9,709 nucleotides of DNA, taken from NCBI GenBank assembly GCA_002305505.1, contig DBRC01000012.1:1-9709 (forward strand). The letters run 5' to 3'. Positions 1 through 7,049 of this stretch are shown piece after piece (position 1 is the stretch's first letter; each line of letters begins with the position of its first letter). The translations under genes were made by a program, and so were the position numbers. This DNA comes from Prevotella sp. UBA1378 (GTDB lineage: Bacteria > Bacteroidota > Bacteroidia > Bacteroidales > Bacteroidaceae). The notes beneath the pieces are model-generated. The model ran no database searches, was not told where the DNA came from, and saw only the letters and a list, made by a program, of their open reading frames with translations.

Positions 1-143
1 CATGCGTATCCTTGGTAAGTCTGCGCTCACCACGGACAGCATCCAAGACCTGCTCAAGCCTCTCAAGGTTGCTACTAAGCCGGATGATGGGCAACTCTAT
101 TTTGACTTCAAACCTGATTAACATATATTAAGAGACACTAGTG
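1..143. mobile_element. putative right end of an insertion or rearranged segment
   Basis: This is an inference from three visible facts. The segment has lower G+C than the neighbouring genes. It carries the tail of an unrelated reading frame that stops at 121. The sequence that should encode the first 12-15 residues of DapF is absent in every frame here. Recognisable DapF coding sequence begins with ATC TAC GTC AAC at 144. The last bases before it, including CACTAGTG (136-143), may be the terminal bases of an insertion sequence. The other end is outside the window, so no inverted repeat or target duplication can be matched. An ancestral deletion or an assembly join could give the same picture. 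Confidence 0.35.
2..121 (+). CDS. 3' end of an unrecognised gene (possible transposase C-terminus)
   Basis: An open frame enters from the left edge and stops at TAA 119-121. The visible part is 39 codons. It begins at an ATG (2-4) that is probably internal, and the true start lies outside the window. The visible protein includes RILGKSALTTDSIQDLLKPL and ends LYFDFKPD. I do not recognise a family with certainty. The segment 1-140 is about 46% G+C by hand count, clearly lower than the genes to its right. It ends just before a dapF that lacks its conserved start. That context makes the end of an insertion-sequence transposase a reasonable guess, but nothing in these residues proves it. An unrelated host gene brought here by rearrangement is the alternative. 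Confidence 0.4.
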   Translation: MRILGKSALTTDSIQDLLKPLKVATKPDDGQLYFDFKPD

Positions 144-947
144 ATCTACGTCAACACCATATTATATAAGGTTCCCCGCCCGGCGGAGGCAGCCGTTAAA
201 TGGAGCGCGCCCCATACCGGCATCGGGAGCGACGGACTGGTATTGATCGGGGAGTCCCATCTGCCCGAGGCCGACTATTCGATGAGGATATTCAACGCCG
301 ACGGCTCGGAAGCCATGATGTGCGGGAACGCCGCGCGCTGCATCGGGAAATACCTGTATGAGAAAGGCATCACCTGCAAAACCGGAATCCGCCTGCTCAC
401 ACTTTCAGGCATAAAGGTGCTGAAGCTGCATCTCGACAACGCCGGGAATACCGTGGAGGCCGTAACGGTAGACATGGGGGAGCCGGTGCTGAGCGACAAG
501 GGCCTGCTGGGCATCGGCGACGGGGCGATGACGGAAAGCACGCTCGGGGCGTTAGATACGGAGTTCGTGGGCACCTTCGTCTCGATGGGCAATCCCCACT
601 TCGTTGTCTTCGTGGATAACATCAATCAAGTAGACGTCGCCAGGTACGGCATGATTCTGGAGAACCACCCCGTATTCCCGCAGCGGTGCAACATAGAGTT
701 CGCACAACTGCTGGGTGGCGGCTGCATCAGGGTGCGCGTGTGGGAACGCGGAAGCGGCATCACCATGGCCTGCGGCACGGGGGCCTGTGCCGCGGCCGTG
801 GCCGCAGCGCTCACCAAGCGTGCCGGCAGGAAGAGCGACATAGCGATGGATGGGGGCACACTGTCCGTGGAGTGGGACGGGGACAACGGTCACGTATACA
901 TGACAGGCCCCGCCGCCTTCGTCTTCGAGGGCGAGGTCGCGTTATGA
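141..947 (+). CDS. dapF: diaminopimelate epimerase, N-terminally truncated
   Basis: DapF interconverts LL- and meso-diaminopimelate in the cytoplasm, the last step before lysine decarboxylation and peptidoglycan cross-link precursor synthesis. Both catalytic cysteines are visible: C61 in MMCGNAARC and C211 in ACGTGAC. Expected substrate-contact residues are also present: N52 in FNADGSE, N151 in MGNPH, N184 in RCNIEF and R203 in WERGSG. The beginning is abnormal. Family members start with about 12-15 residues containing TKMHGAGND before the segment equivalent to YIYVN, and the Asn of that block contacts the substrate. Here the frame opens at GTG 141, and an in-frame TAA lies at 129-131. AAGAG at 130-134 could serve as a weak ribosome site. 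The remaining 268 residues are uninterrupted to TGA/TAA-type termination at 945-947. Family identity is near certain. Whether the product is active is doubtful, and a second intact copy elsewhere is possible. Confidence 0.88.
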   Translation: MIYVNTILYKVPRPAEAAVKWSAPHTGIGSDGLVLIGESHLPEADYSMRIFNADGSEAMMCGNAARCIGKYLYEKGITCKTGIRLLTLSGIKVLKLHLDNAGNTVEAVTVDMGEPVLSDKGLLGIGDGAMTESTLGALDTEFVGTFVSMGNPHFVVFVDNINQVDVARYGMILENHPVFPQRCNIEFAQLLGGGCIRVRVWERGSGITMACGTGACAAAVAAALTKRAGRKSDIAMDGGTLSVEWDGDNGHVYMTGPAAFVFEGEVAL

Positions 948-953
948 GCCTGC

Positions 954-984
954 TTGCACCCAAACATGTACAAAAGTACTTTAA
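954..984 (+). promoter_or_regulatory. candidate Bacteroides-type promoter for dapL
   Basis: TTG at 954-956 and TACTTTAA at 977-984 are separated by 20 bases. This resembles the -33 TTTG / -7 TAnnTTTG arrangement of Bacteroides primary-sigma promoters, with a mismatch in the last position of the -7 element. It lies in the 64-base gap before dapL and would put the transcript start about 20 bases before the ATG. An AAAGGA at 997-1002, nine bases before the ATG, is a plausible ribosome site. The promoter call is weak because the consensus is short and the region is A/T-rich. Confidence 0.3.
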
Positions 985-1011
985 ACAAACAAAGATAAAG
1001 GAACAAAAAAT

Positions 1012-2244
1012 ATGGCATTAGTAAACGAACATTTCCTCAAGTTGCCGGACAATTACCTGTTCGCCGACATAGCCAAAAAGGTGAATGCCTTCAAAGCCAC
1101 CCATCCGCACGCCGACGTAATCAGCCTGGGCATAGGCGATGTAACGCGGCCGCTCTGCCCCGCCGTGGTGGAGGCAATGCACCGGGCCACCGACGAGATG
1201 GCGGCCGGGGCGACATTCCGCGGATACGGCCCCGAGCAAGGCTACGGCTTCCTGCGCGAGGCCATACTGAAGAACGACTTCCTGCCGCGCGGCATCCATC
1301 TCGACACCAACGAGATATTCATCAACGACGGCGCCAAGAGCGATACGGGAAACATACAGGAACTGGTGAGATGGGACAACTCCATCGGGGTGACCGACCC
1401 TATCTACCCGGTTTACATCGACTCGAACGTCATGATAGGGCGTGCCGGACTGAAAGGCGACGACGGGAAATGGAGCAACGTGGTATACATGCCCTGTACT
1501 GCCGGGAACAACTTCGTGCCGCAGTTGCCCGACCGCCGCGTGGACATCATCTACCTGTGCTATCCCAATAATCCCACGGGCACCGTGTTGCCGAAGGATG
1601 AACTGAAGAAATGGGTGAACTATGCACTGAAGAACGATACACTCATCTTCTTCGACGCTGCCTACGAGGCCTACATACAATCGCCCGGCATCCCGCATTC
1701 CATCTACGAGATAAAGGGGGCACGCAAGGTGGCCGTAGAGTTCCACAGCTATTCCAAGACGGCCGGATTCACAGGCATTAGGTGCGGATATACCGTGGTG
1801 CCCAAGGAACTGACGGCTGCCGCCCTTGACGGTGAGCGCATACCGCTCAACCCCCTGTGGAACCGCCGCCAATGCACCAAGTTCAACGGTACAAGCTACA
1901 TCAGCCAGCGCGCCGCCGAGGCTACGTATACGCCCGAGGGGAAAGCACAGGTGAAGGAGGCCGTCGACTACTATATGCGCAATGCCGGGACGATACGCGC
2001 CACGCTGCGCTCCTTGGGGCTCGATGTCTACGGGGGAGTGGACGCGCCTTACCTCTGGGTGAAGACACCCGGGGGAATGGGCAGCTGGCGCTTTTTCGAA
2101 CAGATGCTCTACGACGCTCACGTGGTATGCACGCCAGGGGTGGGCTTCGGCCCCAGCGGCGAAGGGTATGTCCGGCTGACGGCGTTCGGCAGCGAGGACG
2201 ACTGCGCCGAGGCAATGGCCCGAATCACGAAGTGGCTGAGGTAA
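1012..2244 (+). CDS. dapL: LL-diaminopimelate aminotransferase
   Basis: This cytoplasmic PLP enzyme converts tetrahydrodipicolinate directly to LL-diaminopimelate using glutamate as amino donor, bypassing the acylated intermediates of the DapD/C/E route. At 410 residues it has the usual length for the family. It has the class I/II aminotransferase fold signatures in order: GIGDVTRP (40-47), FRGYGPEQGYGFLR (69-82), NDGAKSD (105-111), CYPNNPTGT (183-191), FFDAAYEAY (213-221), the PLP Schiff-base lysine K249 in HSYSKTAGFTG, and the carboxylate-binding arginine R388 in YVRLTAFG. The ATG at 1012 follows an A-rich leader with AAAGGA and gives the standard N-terminus. It lies directly after dapF, whose substrate is its product, and before glnN. 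The whole protein looks intact. Confidence is high because the GAKSD and SYSKTAGFTGIRCGY blocks are typical of DapL rather than generic aspartate aminotransferases. Confidence 0.96.
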   Translation: MALVNEHFLKLPDNYLFADIAKKVNAFKATHPHADVISLGIGDVTRPLCPAVVEAMHRATDEMAAGATFRGYGPEQGYGFLREAILKNDFLPRGIHLDTNEIFINDGAKSDTGNIQELVRWDNSIGVTDPIYPVYIDSNVMIGRAGLKGDDGKWSNVVYMPCTAGNNFVPQLPDRRVDIIYLCYPNNPTGTVLPKDELKKWVNYALKNDTLIFFDAAYEAYIQSPGIPHSIYEIKGARKVAVEFHSYSKTAGFTGIRCGYTVVPKELTAAALDGERIPLNPLWNRRQCTKFNGTSYISQRAAEATYTPEGKAQVKEAVDYYMRNAGTIRATLRSLGLDVYGGVDAPYLWVKTPGGMGSWRFFEQMLYDAHVVCTPGVGFGPSGEGYVRLTAFGSEDDCAEAMARITKWLR

Positions 2245-2317
2245 AGCCGCAGCGCAGGACGCCAAGGCCCATGATAACGAAGAACTAAGGAAACGGAACA
2301 AACAAAACAGTAAGATA

Positions 2318-4507
2318 ATGGAAAACTTAAGATTTCAGGTTGTTTCAGAGGCTTTCATGAAAAAGCCCTTGGAAGTAAAGACCCCGTCGGAACGTCCTTG
2401 CGGATACTTCGGCAAAAAGGTGTTTAACCGGGAGAAGATGTACAAGTATCTCCCGAAGGATGTATACGAAAGAATGGCCGACGTCATCGACAACGGCGCA
2501 CGCCTCGACCGCAAGGTGGCCGACGCCGTGGCAGCGGGCATCAGGCAATGGGCCGCAGAGAACGGCGTAACCCACTACACCCACTGGTTCCAGCCGCTTA
2601 CCGAGGGCACCGCCGAGAAGCACGACTCTTTTATCGAGCACGATTTTAAGGGCGGGATGGTAGAGGAGTTCAGCGGCAAGCTGCTCGTGCAGCAGGAGCC
2701 CGACGCCTCGTCGTTCCCGAGCGGCGGCATCCGCAACACGTTCGAGGCACGCGGCTACTCGGCATGGGACCCCACGTCGCCCGTGTTCATCATCGACGAC
2801 ACGCTCTGCATACCCACCATCTTCATCTCGTATACCGGCGAGGCGCTCGATTACAAGGCTCCCCTGCTCCGCACGCTGCACGCCGTGAACGTGGCGGCTA
2901 CCGAGGTATGCCGGTATTTCTACCCGGATGTCAGAAAGGTGCAAAGCAACTTGGGGTGGGAGCAGGAGTACTTCCTCGTAGACGAGGGGCTCTACCTGGC
3001 ACGCCCCGACCTGCTCCTCACCGGGCGCACGCTGATGGGGCACGACTCGGCCAAGAACCAACAGATGGACGACCACTACTTCGGCACCATCCCCGACCGC
3101 GTGCAGGCGTTCATGAAAGATCTGGAGACACAGGCGCTCGAACTGGGCATACCCTGCAAGACACGCCACAACGAGGTGGCACCCAACCAGTTCGAGCTGG
3201 CCCCCATCTTCGAAGAGACCAACCTGGCCGTCGACCACAACATGCTGCTGATGTCGCTGATGAAGAAAACCGCCCGCAAGCACGGATTCCGCGCCTTGCT
3301 CCACGAGAAGCCATTCGCCGGCATCAACGGTTCGGGCAAGCACAACAACTGGTCGCTCAGCACCGATACCGGCATACTGCTGCATGCACCGGGCAAGACA
3401 CCCGGGGACAACCTGCGCTTTGCCGTATTCATCGTGGAGACACTGATGGGGGTATATCGGCACAACGGCCTGCTGAAGGCCAGCATCATGAGCGCCACCA
3501 ACGCACACCGGCTGGGCGCCAACGAGGCTCCTCCCGCCATCATCTCTTCTTTCCTCGGCAAGCAGCTCAACGAACTGCTCGACCACATCGAGAACGCCGA
3601 CAAGAAAGACCTCTTCTCGATGGCCGGCAAGCAGGGCATGAAAATGGACATACCCGAGATTCCCGAACTGCTCATCGACAATACCGACCGCAACCGCACG
3701 TCGCCGTTCGCCTTTACAGGCAACCGCTTCGAATTCCGTGCCGTCGGCTCCGAGGCCAACTGCGCCTCGGCGATGATTGCCCTCAACTCGGCCGTGGCCG
3801 AAGCACTGACGGACTTCAAGCGACGTGTCGACGCCCTCATCGCCAAAGGCGAGGAGCAGACGCTTGCCATCATCGACATTCTGCGCGAAGACATCAAGAC
3901 CTGCAAGCCCATCCGCTTCGACGGCAACGGCTATAGCGAAGAGTGGGTGCAGGAGGCCGCCCGGCGGGGCCTCGACGTGGAGAAGAGCTGTCCCGTCATC
4001 TTCGAACGCTACCTTGCCCCGGAGAGCATCAGGATGTTCGAGAGCCTGAACGTGATGAGCAAGAAGGAACTGGAGGCACGCAACGAGGTGAAATGGGAAA
4101 CCTACACAAAGAAGATACAGATTGAGGCGCGCGTGATGGGCGACCTCTCTATGAACCACATCATCCCCGTGGCAACCCACTATCAAAGCAAGCTGATCAA
4201 GAACGTGCAGAACATGCGCGGCATCTTCGACAGCGACAAGGCCGACAAGCTGAACGCCCGCAACATAAAACTGATTGAGGAAATAGCCGCGCGCACGGAG
4301 GCCATAGAGAAAGGTGTGGAGGAACTGGTAGAGGCACGCAAGGTAGCCAACAAAATCGGCGACGAGCATGCCAAGGCCATTGCCTATCACGACACGGTGG
4401 CACCGAAGATGGATGCCATACGCTACCAGATAGACAAGCTGGAACTGATTGTGGAAGACGACCTGTGGACACTGCCGAAGTACCGCGAGTTGCTGTTCAT
4501 CAGGTAG
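2318..4507 (+). CDS. glnN: glutamine synthetase type III
   Basis: This enzyme makes glutamine from glutamate, ammonium and ATP. At 729 residues it matches the long type III class (GSIII, first characterised in Bacteroides fragilis) rather than the roughly 450-residue type I enzymes. Visible blocks in order are an N-terminal GSIII-specific region (about 25-180, including PLTEGTAEKHDSF), the metal-site motif GWEQEYF (213-219), NEVAPNQFELAP (285-296), the ATP/substrate block HEKPFAGINGSGKHNNWSL (329-347), and NRTSPFAFTGNRFEFRA (459-475). The C-terminal part (about 630-710) is charged and helical, with a coiled-coil look typical of the class. The ATG at 2318 has an A-rich leader and no strong Shine-Dalgarno. 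It sits 73 bases after dapL on the same strand, so co-transcription is possible. Its link to DapL is through the glutamate pool. No frame damage is seen. Confidence 0.97.
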   Translation: MENLRFQVVSEAFMKKPLEVKTPSERPCGYFGKKVFNREKMYKYLPKDVYERMADVIDNGARLDRKVADAVAAGIRQWAAENGVTHYTHWFQPLTEGTAEKHDSFIEHDFKGGMVEEFSGKLLVQQEPDASSFPSGGIRNTFEARGYSAWDPTSPVFIIDDTLCIPTIFISYTGEALDYKAPLLRTLHAVNVAATEVCRYFYPDVRKVQSNLGWEQEYFLVDEGLYLARPDLLLTGRTLMGHDSAKNQQMDDHYFGTIPDRVQAFMKDLETQALELGIPCKTRHNEVAPNQFELAPIFEETNLAVDHNMLLMSLMKKTARKHGFRALLHEKPFAGINGSGKHNNWSLSTDTGILLHAPGKTPGDNLRFAVFIVETLMGVYRHNGLLKASIMSATNAHRLGANEAPPAIISSFLGKQLNELLDHIENADKKDLFSMAGKQGMKMDIPEIPELLIDNTDRNRTSPFAFTGNRFEFRAVGSEANCASAMIALNSAVAEALTDFKRRVDALIAKGEEQTLAIIDILREDIKTCKPIRFDGNGYSEEWVQEAARRGLDVEKSCPVIFERYLAPESIRMFESLNVMSKKELEARNEVKWETYTKKIQIEARVMGDLSMNHIIPVATHYQSKLIKNVQNMRGIFDSDKADKLNARNIKLIEEIAARTEAIEKGVEELVEARKVANKIGDEHAKAIAYHDTVAPKMDAIRYQIDKLELIVEDDLWTLPKYRELLFIR

Positions 4508-4559
4508 GGCAAGGACATACAAATACCGGCAGGGGCGCTGCTTTCTCGGAAAATATTCG

Positions 4560-4567
4560 TAACTTTG
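4560..4567 (+). promoter_or_regulatory. Bacteroides -7 element upstream of the transporter gene
   Basis: TAACTTTG matches the Bacteroides -7 consensus TAnnTTTG exactly and lies 42 bases before the transporter ATG at 4610. No good TTTG -33 box is present at the usual 19-21 base spacing: bases 4537-4540 are GCTG, and TTTC at 4542-4545 is too close. It is in the only sizeable gap on this strand, so the transporter is probably transcribed separately from glnN. Confidence 0.6.
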
Positions 4568-4609
4568 CAGTCATTTTAGTACTCACATCTTAAACTCGCG
4601 ACATCTATT

Positions 4610-6445
4610 ATGACCGTAACATTGATAATACTTGCCGTTGCTGCTGTCTTCTTCGCCGTCGGGAAGGTCCGTTCAGACATCGTGGCGCTCTGCGCCCTTG
4701 TTCTCCTTATCGTCTCCGGGGTGCTCACGCCTCAAGAGGCCCTGTCGGGCTTCTCCAGCCCCGTGGTCATCATGATGGCAGGCCTTTTCATCGTGGGCGG
4801 CGCCGTGTTGCAGACAGGGCTGGCCAAGATGATTGGCGGGCGCATCATGCGGCTGGCCGGGCAGAGCGAGCTGATGATATTCCTGCTGGTGGTATTGGTG
4901 ACGGCTTTCATCGGTGCATTTGTGAGCAATACGGGTACGGTGGCGCTGATGCTGCCCATCGTGGTGAGCATGGCAGCCCTGTCGAAGACGGATGCCTCGC
5001 GGCTGCTGATGCCCCTGGCCTTTGCCAGCAGCATGGGCGGTATGCTGACGCTGATCGGTACGCCGCCCAACCTTGTCATCCAGGACACGCTGACCAATGC
5101 CGGATATGAACCCCTGTCGTTCTTCGCGTTCTCGCCCATCGGACTGGTGTGCATCGCCGTGGGCATCGTCGTGCTCCTGCCGCTCAGCAAGTGGCTGCTG
5201 CCGAAGAAGGGCAATGCGGGAAACGAACGGAGAAGAAGGGGTAAGTCGCTGGCCGACCTGGTGGAAGAGTATCGCCTGAACGAAAACCTGCACAGGCTGA
5301 AGGTGGGGGCTGAGAGCAAGGTGAAAGGCAAGACCATCGCCGAGCTCGACGTGTACAACCGCTACCGGCTGACGATACTCGAGGTGAGAAGGGAGAAATC
5401 GCGCGGGCGGGGTATCCTCGTGGATATCACGCAGGCTGCCGCTGGCCCCGACATGCAGCTCGACGAGGGCGACATCATCTACCTGACGGGCGAGGGGCAA
5501 CAGGTGGGCGAGTTTGCCGCCGACTACACACTGACATCGGGAAAAGATGACGCATCGCTCGATTTCTTCGACATCGGCATGGCCGAAATCGTATTGATGC
5601 TGCAATGCAAATACGTGGGACGCCTGCTGAAAGACACAGGGTTCAGGCGGAAATACAACGTGAATATCATGGGAGTGCGCAGGGACGGCAAATACATTAC
5701 AGACAACCTGCCGGAGGTGAAGATGCATGCCGGCGACGTGCTGCTGGTGCAGGGCTCGTGGGAGAACATCGCCCGGCTGGGCAACGACGAGGACCACTGG
5801 GTGGTACTGGGCCAGCCGCTGGAGGAGGCGTCGCGGGTGACGCTCGACTACAAGGCGCCGTTGGCTGCGGCCATCATGCTGGCCATGGTGGCCATGATGG
5901 TGTTCGACTTTATCCCCGTGGCCCCTGTAACGGCTGTGCTTATTGCCAGCATACTGATGATTCTGTCGGGCTGTTTCCGCAGCGTGGAGGCTGCCTACAA
6001 AACCATCAACTGGGAGAGCATCGTGCTCATAGCGGCCATGATGCCCATGTCGATAGCACTGGAAAAGACCGGCACATCGGCAATGATTTCACACGGACTG
6101 GCCGGCGGACTGGGCGAGATGGGGCCGCTTGCGCTGTTGGCAGGCATCTATTTCACCACCTCGCTGCTCACCATGTTCATCAGCAACACGGCTACGGCCG
6201 TGCTCATGGCGCCTATCGCCATCGCCTCGTCTACGGAGCTGCAGCTGAGCCCCTACCCTTTCCTTTTGGCTGTAACCGTGGCGGCCAGCATGTGTTTTGC
6301 CTCGCCTTTCTCCACACCGCCCAATGCACTGGTGATGAAAGCCGGGCAATACACGTTCATGGACTATGTGAAGGTGGGGCTGCCGCTGCAAATCATCATG
6401 GGCATCGTCATGATTGCCATCCTGCCGCTGCTCTTCCCTATGTAG
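4610..6445 (+). CDS. DASS/SLC13-family transporter with two RCK_C (TrkA-C) domains
   Basis: This is a predicted inner-membrane transporter of 611 residues from the divalent anion:Na+ symporter (SLC13/CitT-like, ion transporter superfamily) group. The N-terminal membrane half (about 1-195) holds the SNT motif in FVSNTGTVALMLPI (104-116) and SMGGMLTLIGTPPNLV (141-156). The C-terminal half (about 415-611) repeats this architecture with FISNTATAVLMAPIA (523-537) and FASPFSTPPNALVM (563-576). Between them lies a soluble stretch of about 215 residues that divides into two RCK_C-like modules (about 225-305 and 325-402), each with the LxEGDxIxLxG or VxxGDVLLVQG signature near its end. Such modules usually sense a ligand or gate transport. 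The substrate is not readable from the sequence: dicarboxylates, sulfate or another anion are all possible. The ATG at 4610 places a hydrophobic helix at the extreme N-terminus, as expected. Its 3' end overlaps pnuT convergently by 8 bases. Confidence 0.92.
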   Translation: MTVTLIILAVAAVFFAVGKVRSDIVALCALVLLIVSGVLTPQEALSGFSSPVVIMMAGLFIVGGAVLQTGLAKMIGGRIMRLAGQSELMIFLLVVLVTAFIGAFVSNTGTVALMLPIVVSMAALSKTDASRLLMPLAFASSMGGMLTLIGTPPNLVIQDTLTNAGYEPLSFFAFSPIGLVCIAVGIVVLLPLSKWLLPKKGNAGNERRRRGKSLADLVEEYRLNENLHRLKVGAESKVKGKTIAELDVYNRYRLTILEVRREKSRGRGILVDITQAAAGPDMQLDEGDIIYLTGEGQQVGEFAADYTLTSGKDDASLDFFDIGMAEIVLMLQCKYVGRLLKDTGFRRKYNVNIMGVRRDGKYITDNLPEVKMHAGDVLLVQGSWENIARLGNDEDHWVVLGQPLEEASRVTLDYKAPLAAAIMLAMVAMMVFDFIPVAPVTAVLIASILMILSGCFRSVEAAYKTINWESIVLIAAMMPMSIALEKTGTSAMISHGLAGGLGEMGPLALLAGIYFTTSLLTMFISNTATAVLMAPIAIASSTELQLSPYPFLLAVTVAASMCFASPFSTPPNALVMKAGQYTFMDYVKVGLPLQIIMGIVMIAILPLLFPM

Positions 6446-7043
6446 CCGTTCCGGCGGATGCCGCCATCATCCTGCGCCATTTGAAATAGCCGGACACGGC
6501 TATCACGACATAAAGGGCATAGAGCCCGGCCTTGAACGGGATGCCCTTCTTGATGTAGAGATAGGCGCAGACGATGTCGACGGCAATCCATATCATCCAT
6601 TGTTCGATGTACTTGCGCGCCAGAGCCCACAGGGCAACGAAGCTGAGCGCGTTGGTGAAGGCGTCGGTCGCGGGTACGGTAGAGTTGGTATAGGTGACGA
6701 GTATCCAATAGGTAGCTCCCCAAGCTGCGAAAAAAAAGATGGCGGCAGGCAGGACGAGCGACTTCCTCATGTGCGTAATCGGCATTTCGGCACCTTCTTC
6801 CTGGCCCCGCTTTTTCCCGAACTTCCACACGGCGTAACCGTAAACGGCGGCCAGCGTATAATAGCAGGCCATGCCGGCGTCGCCGTACAACCCATGCTGC
6901 CAATAAAGCCAGACGTCGAGCGCAGGCATGATGATGCCCACAGCCCAGAGCGCTATGCTGGCACGGTACTCGAGCCAGATGTAAACCAGTCCGAGTACCG
7001 TAGTAAAGATGTCGAGCCAATGGCCGAGCAGGAATCCAGCCAT
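6438..7043 (-). CDS. pnuT: PnuC-family inner-membrane transporter, probable thiamine transporter PnuT
   Basis: The 201-residue protein is largely hydrophobic, with about seven membrane segments and a basic cytoplasmic loop around 74-95 (WKFGKKRGQEEG). The family block lies in the second half: DAFTNALSFVALWALARKYIEQW (about 127-149), followed by MIWIAVDIVCAYLYIKKG and GLYALYVVIAVSGYFKW. This is typical of PnuC carriers, which move vitamin-like substrates by facilitated diffusion coupled to phosphorylation inside the cell. PnuC itself takes nicotinamide riboside. Here the gene starts only 6 bases after the stop of a TonB receptor that is under a TPP riboswitch. Comparative genomics and Bacteroides genetics link that arrangement to thiamine uptake (PnuT). 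The thiamine assignment is therefore from context, and the family assignment is from sequence. The usual partner kinase gene is not downstream. Its TAG (6438-6440) falls inside the convergent transporter gene. Confidence 0.9.
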   Translation of the reverse strand: MAGFLLGHWLDIFTTVLGLVYIWLEYRASIALWAVGIIMPALDVWLYWQHGLYGDAGMACYYTLAAVYGYAVWKFGKKRGQEEGAEMPITHMRKSLVLPAAIFFFAAWGATYWILVTYTNSTVPATDAFTNALSFVALWALARKYIEQWMIWIAVDIVCAYLYIKKGIPFKAGLYALYVVIAVSGYFKWRRMMAASAGTAT

Positions 7044-7049
7044 AGCGGG

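Noticed and set aside
1..143. dapF repaired by a simple frameshift upstream
   Set aside because: No frame upstream encodes TKMHGAGND or similar, so a single base change cannot restore the normal start.
1018..2301. 427-codon minus-strand open frame opposite dapL
   Set aside because: It mirrors the dapL coding sequence, and its product is a low-complexity shadow with no recognisable domain.
2345..4522. 725-codon open frame on the minus strand covering all of glnN
   Set aside because: It is an antisense shadow of an intact, well-conserved gene, caused by G+C-rich third positions. Its translation shows no family motifs.
4528..4546. Small GCAG/CTGC hairpin followed by TTTCT after glnN, as a terminator
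   Set aside because: The stem is only four or five base pairs with an interrupted U-tract, too weak to call.
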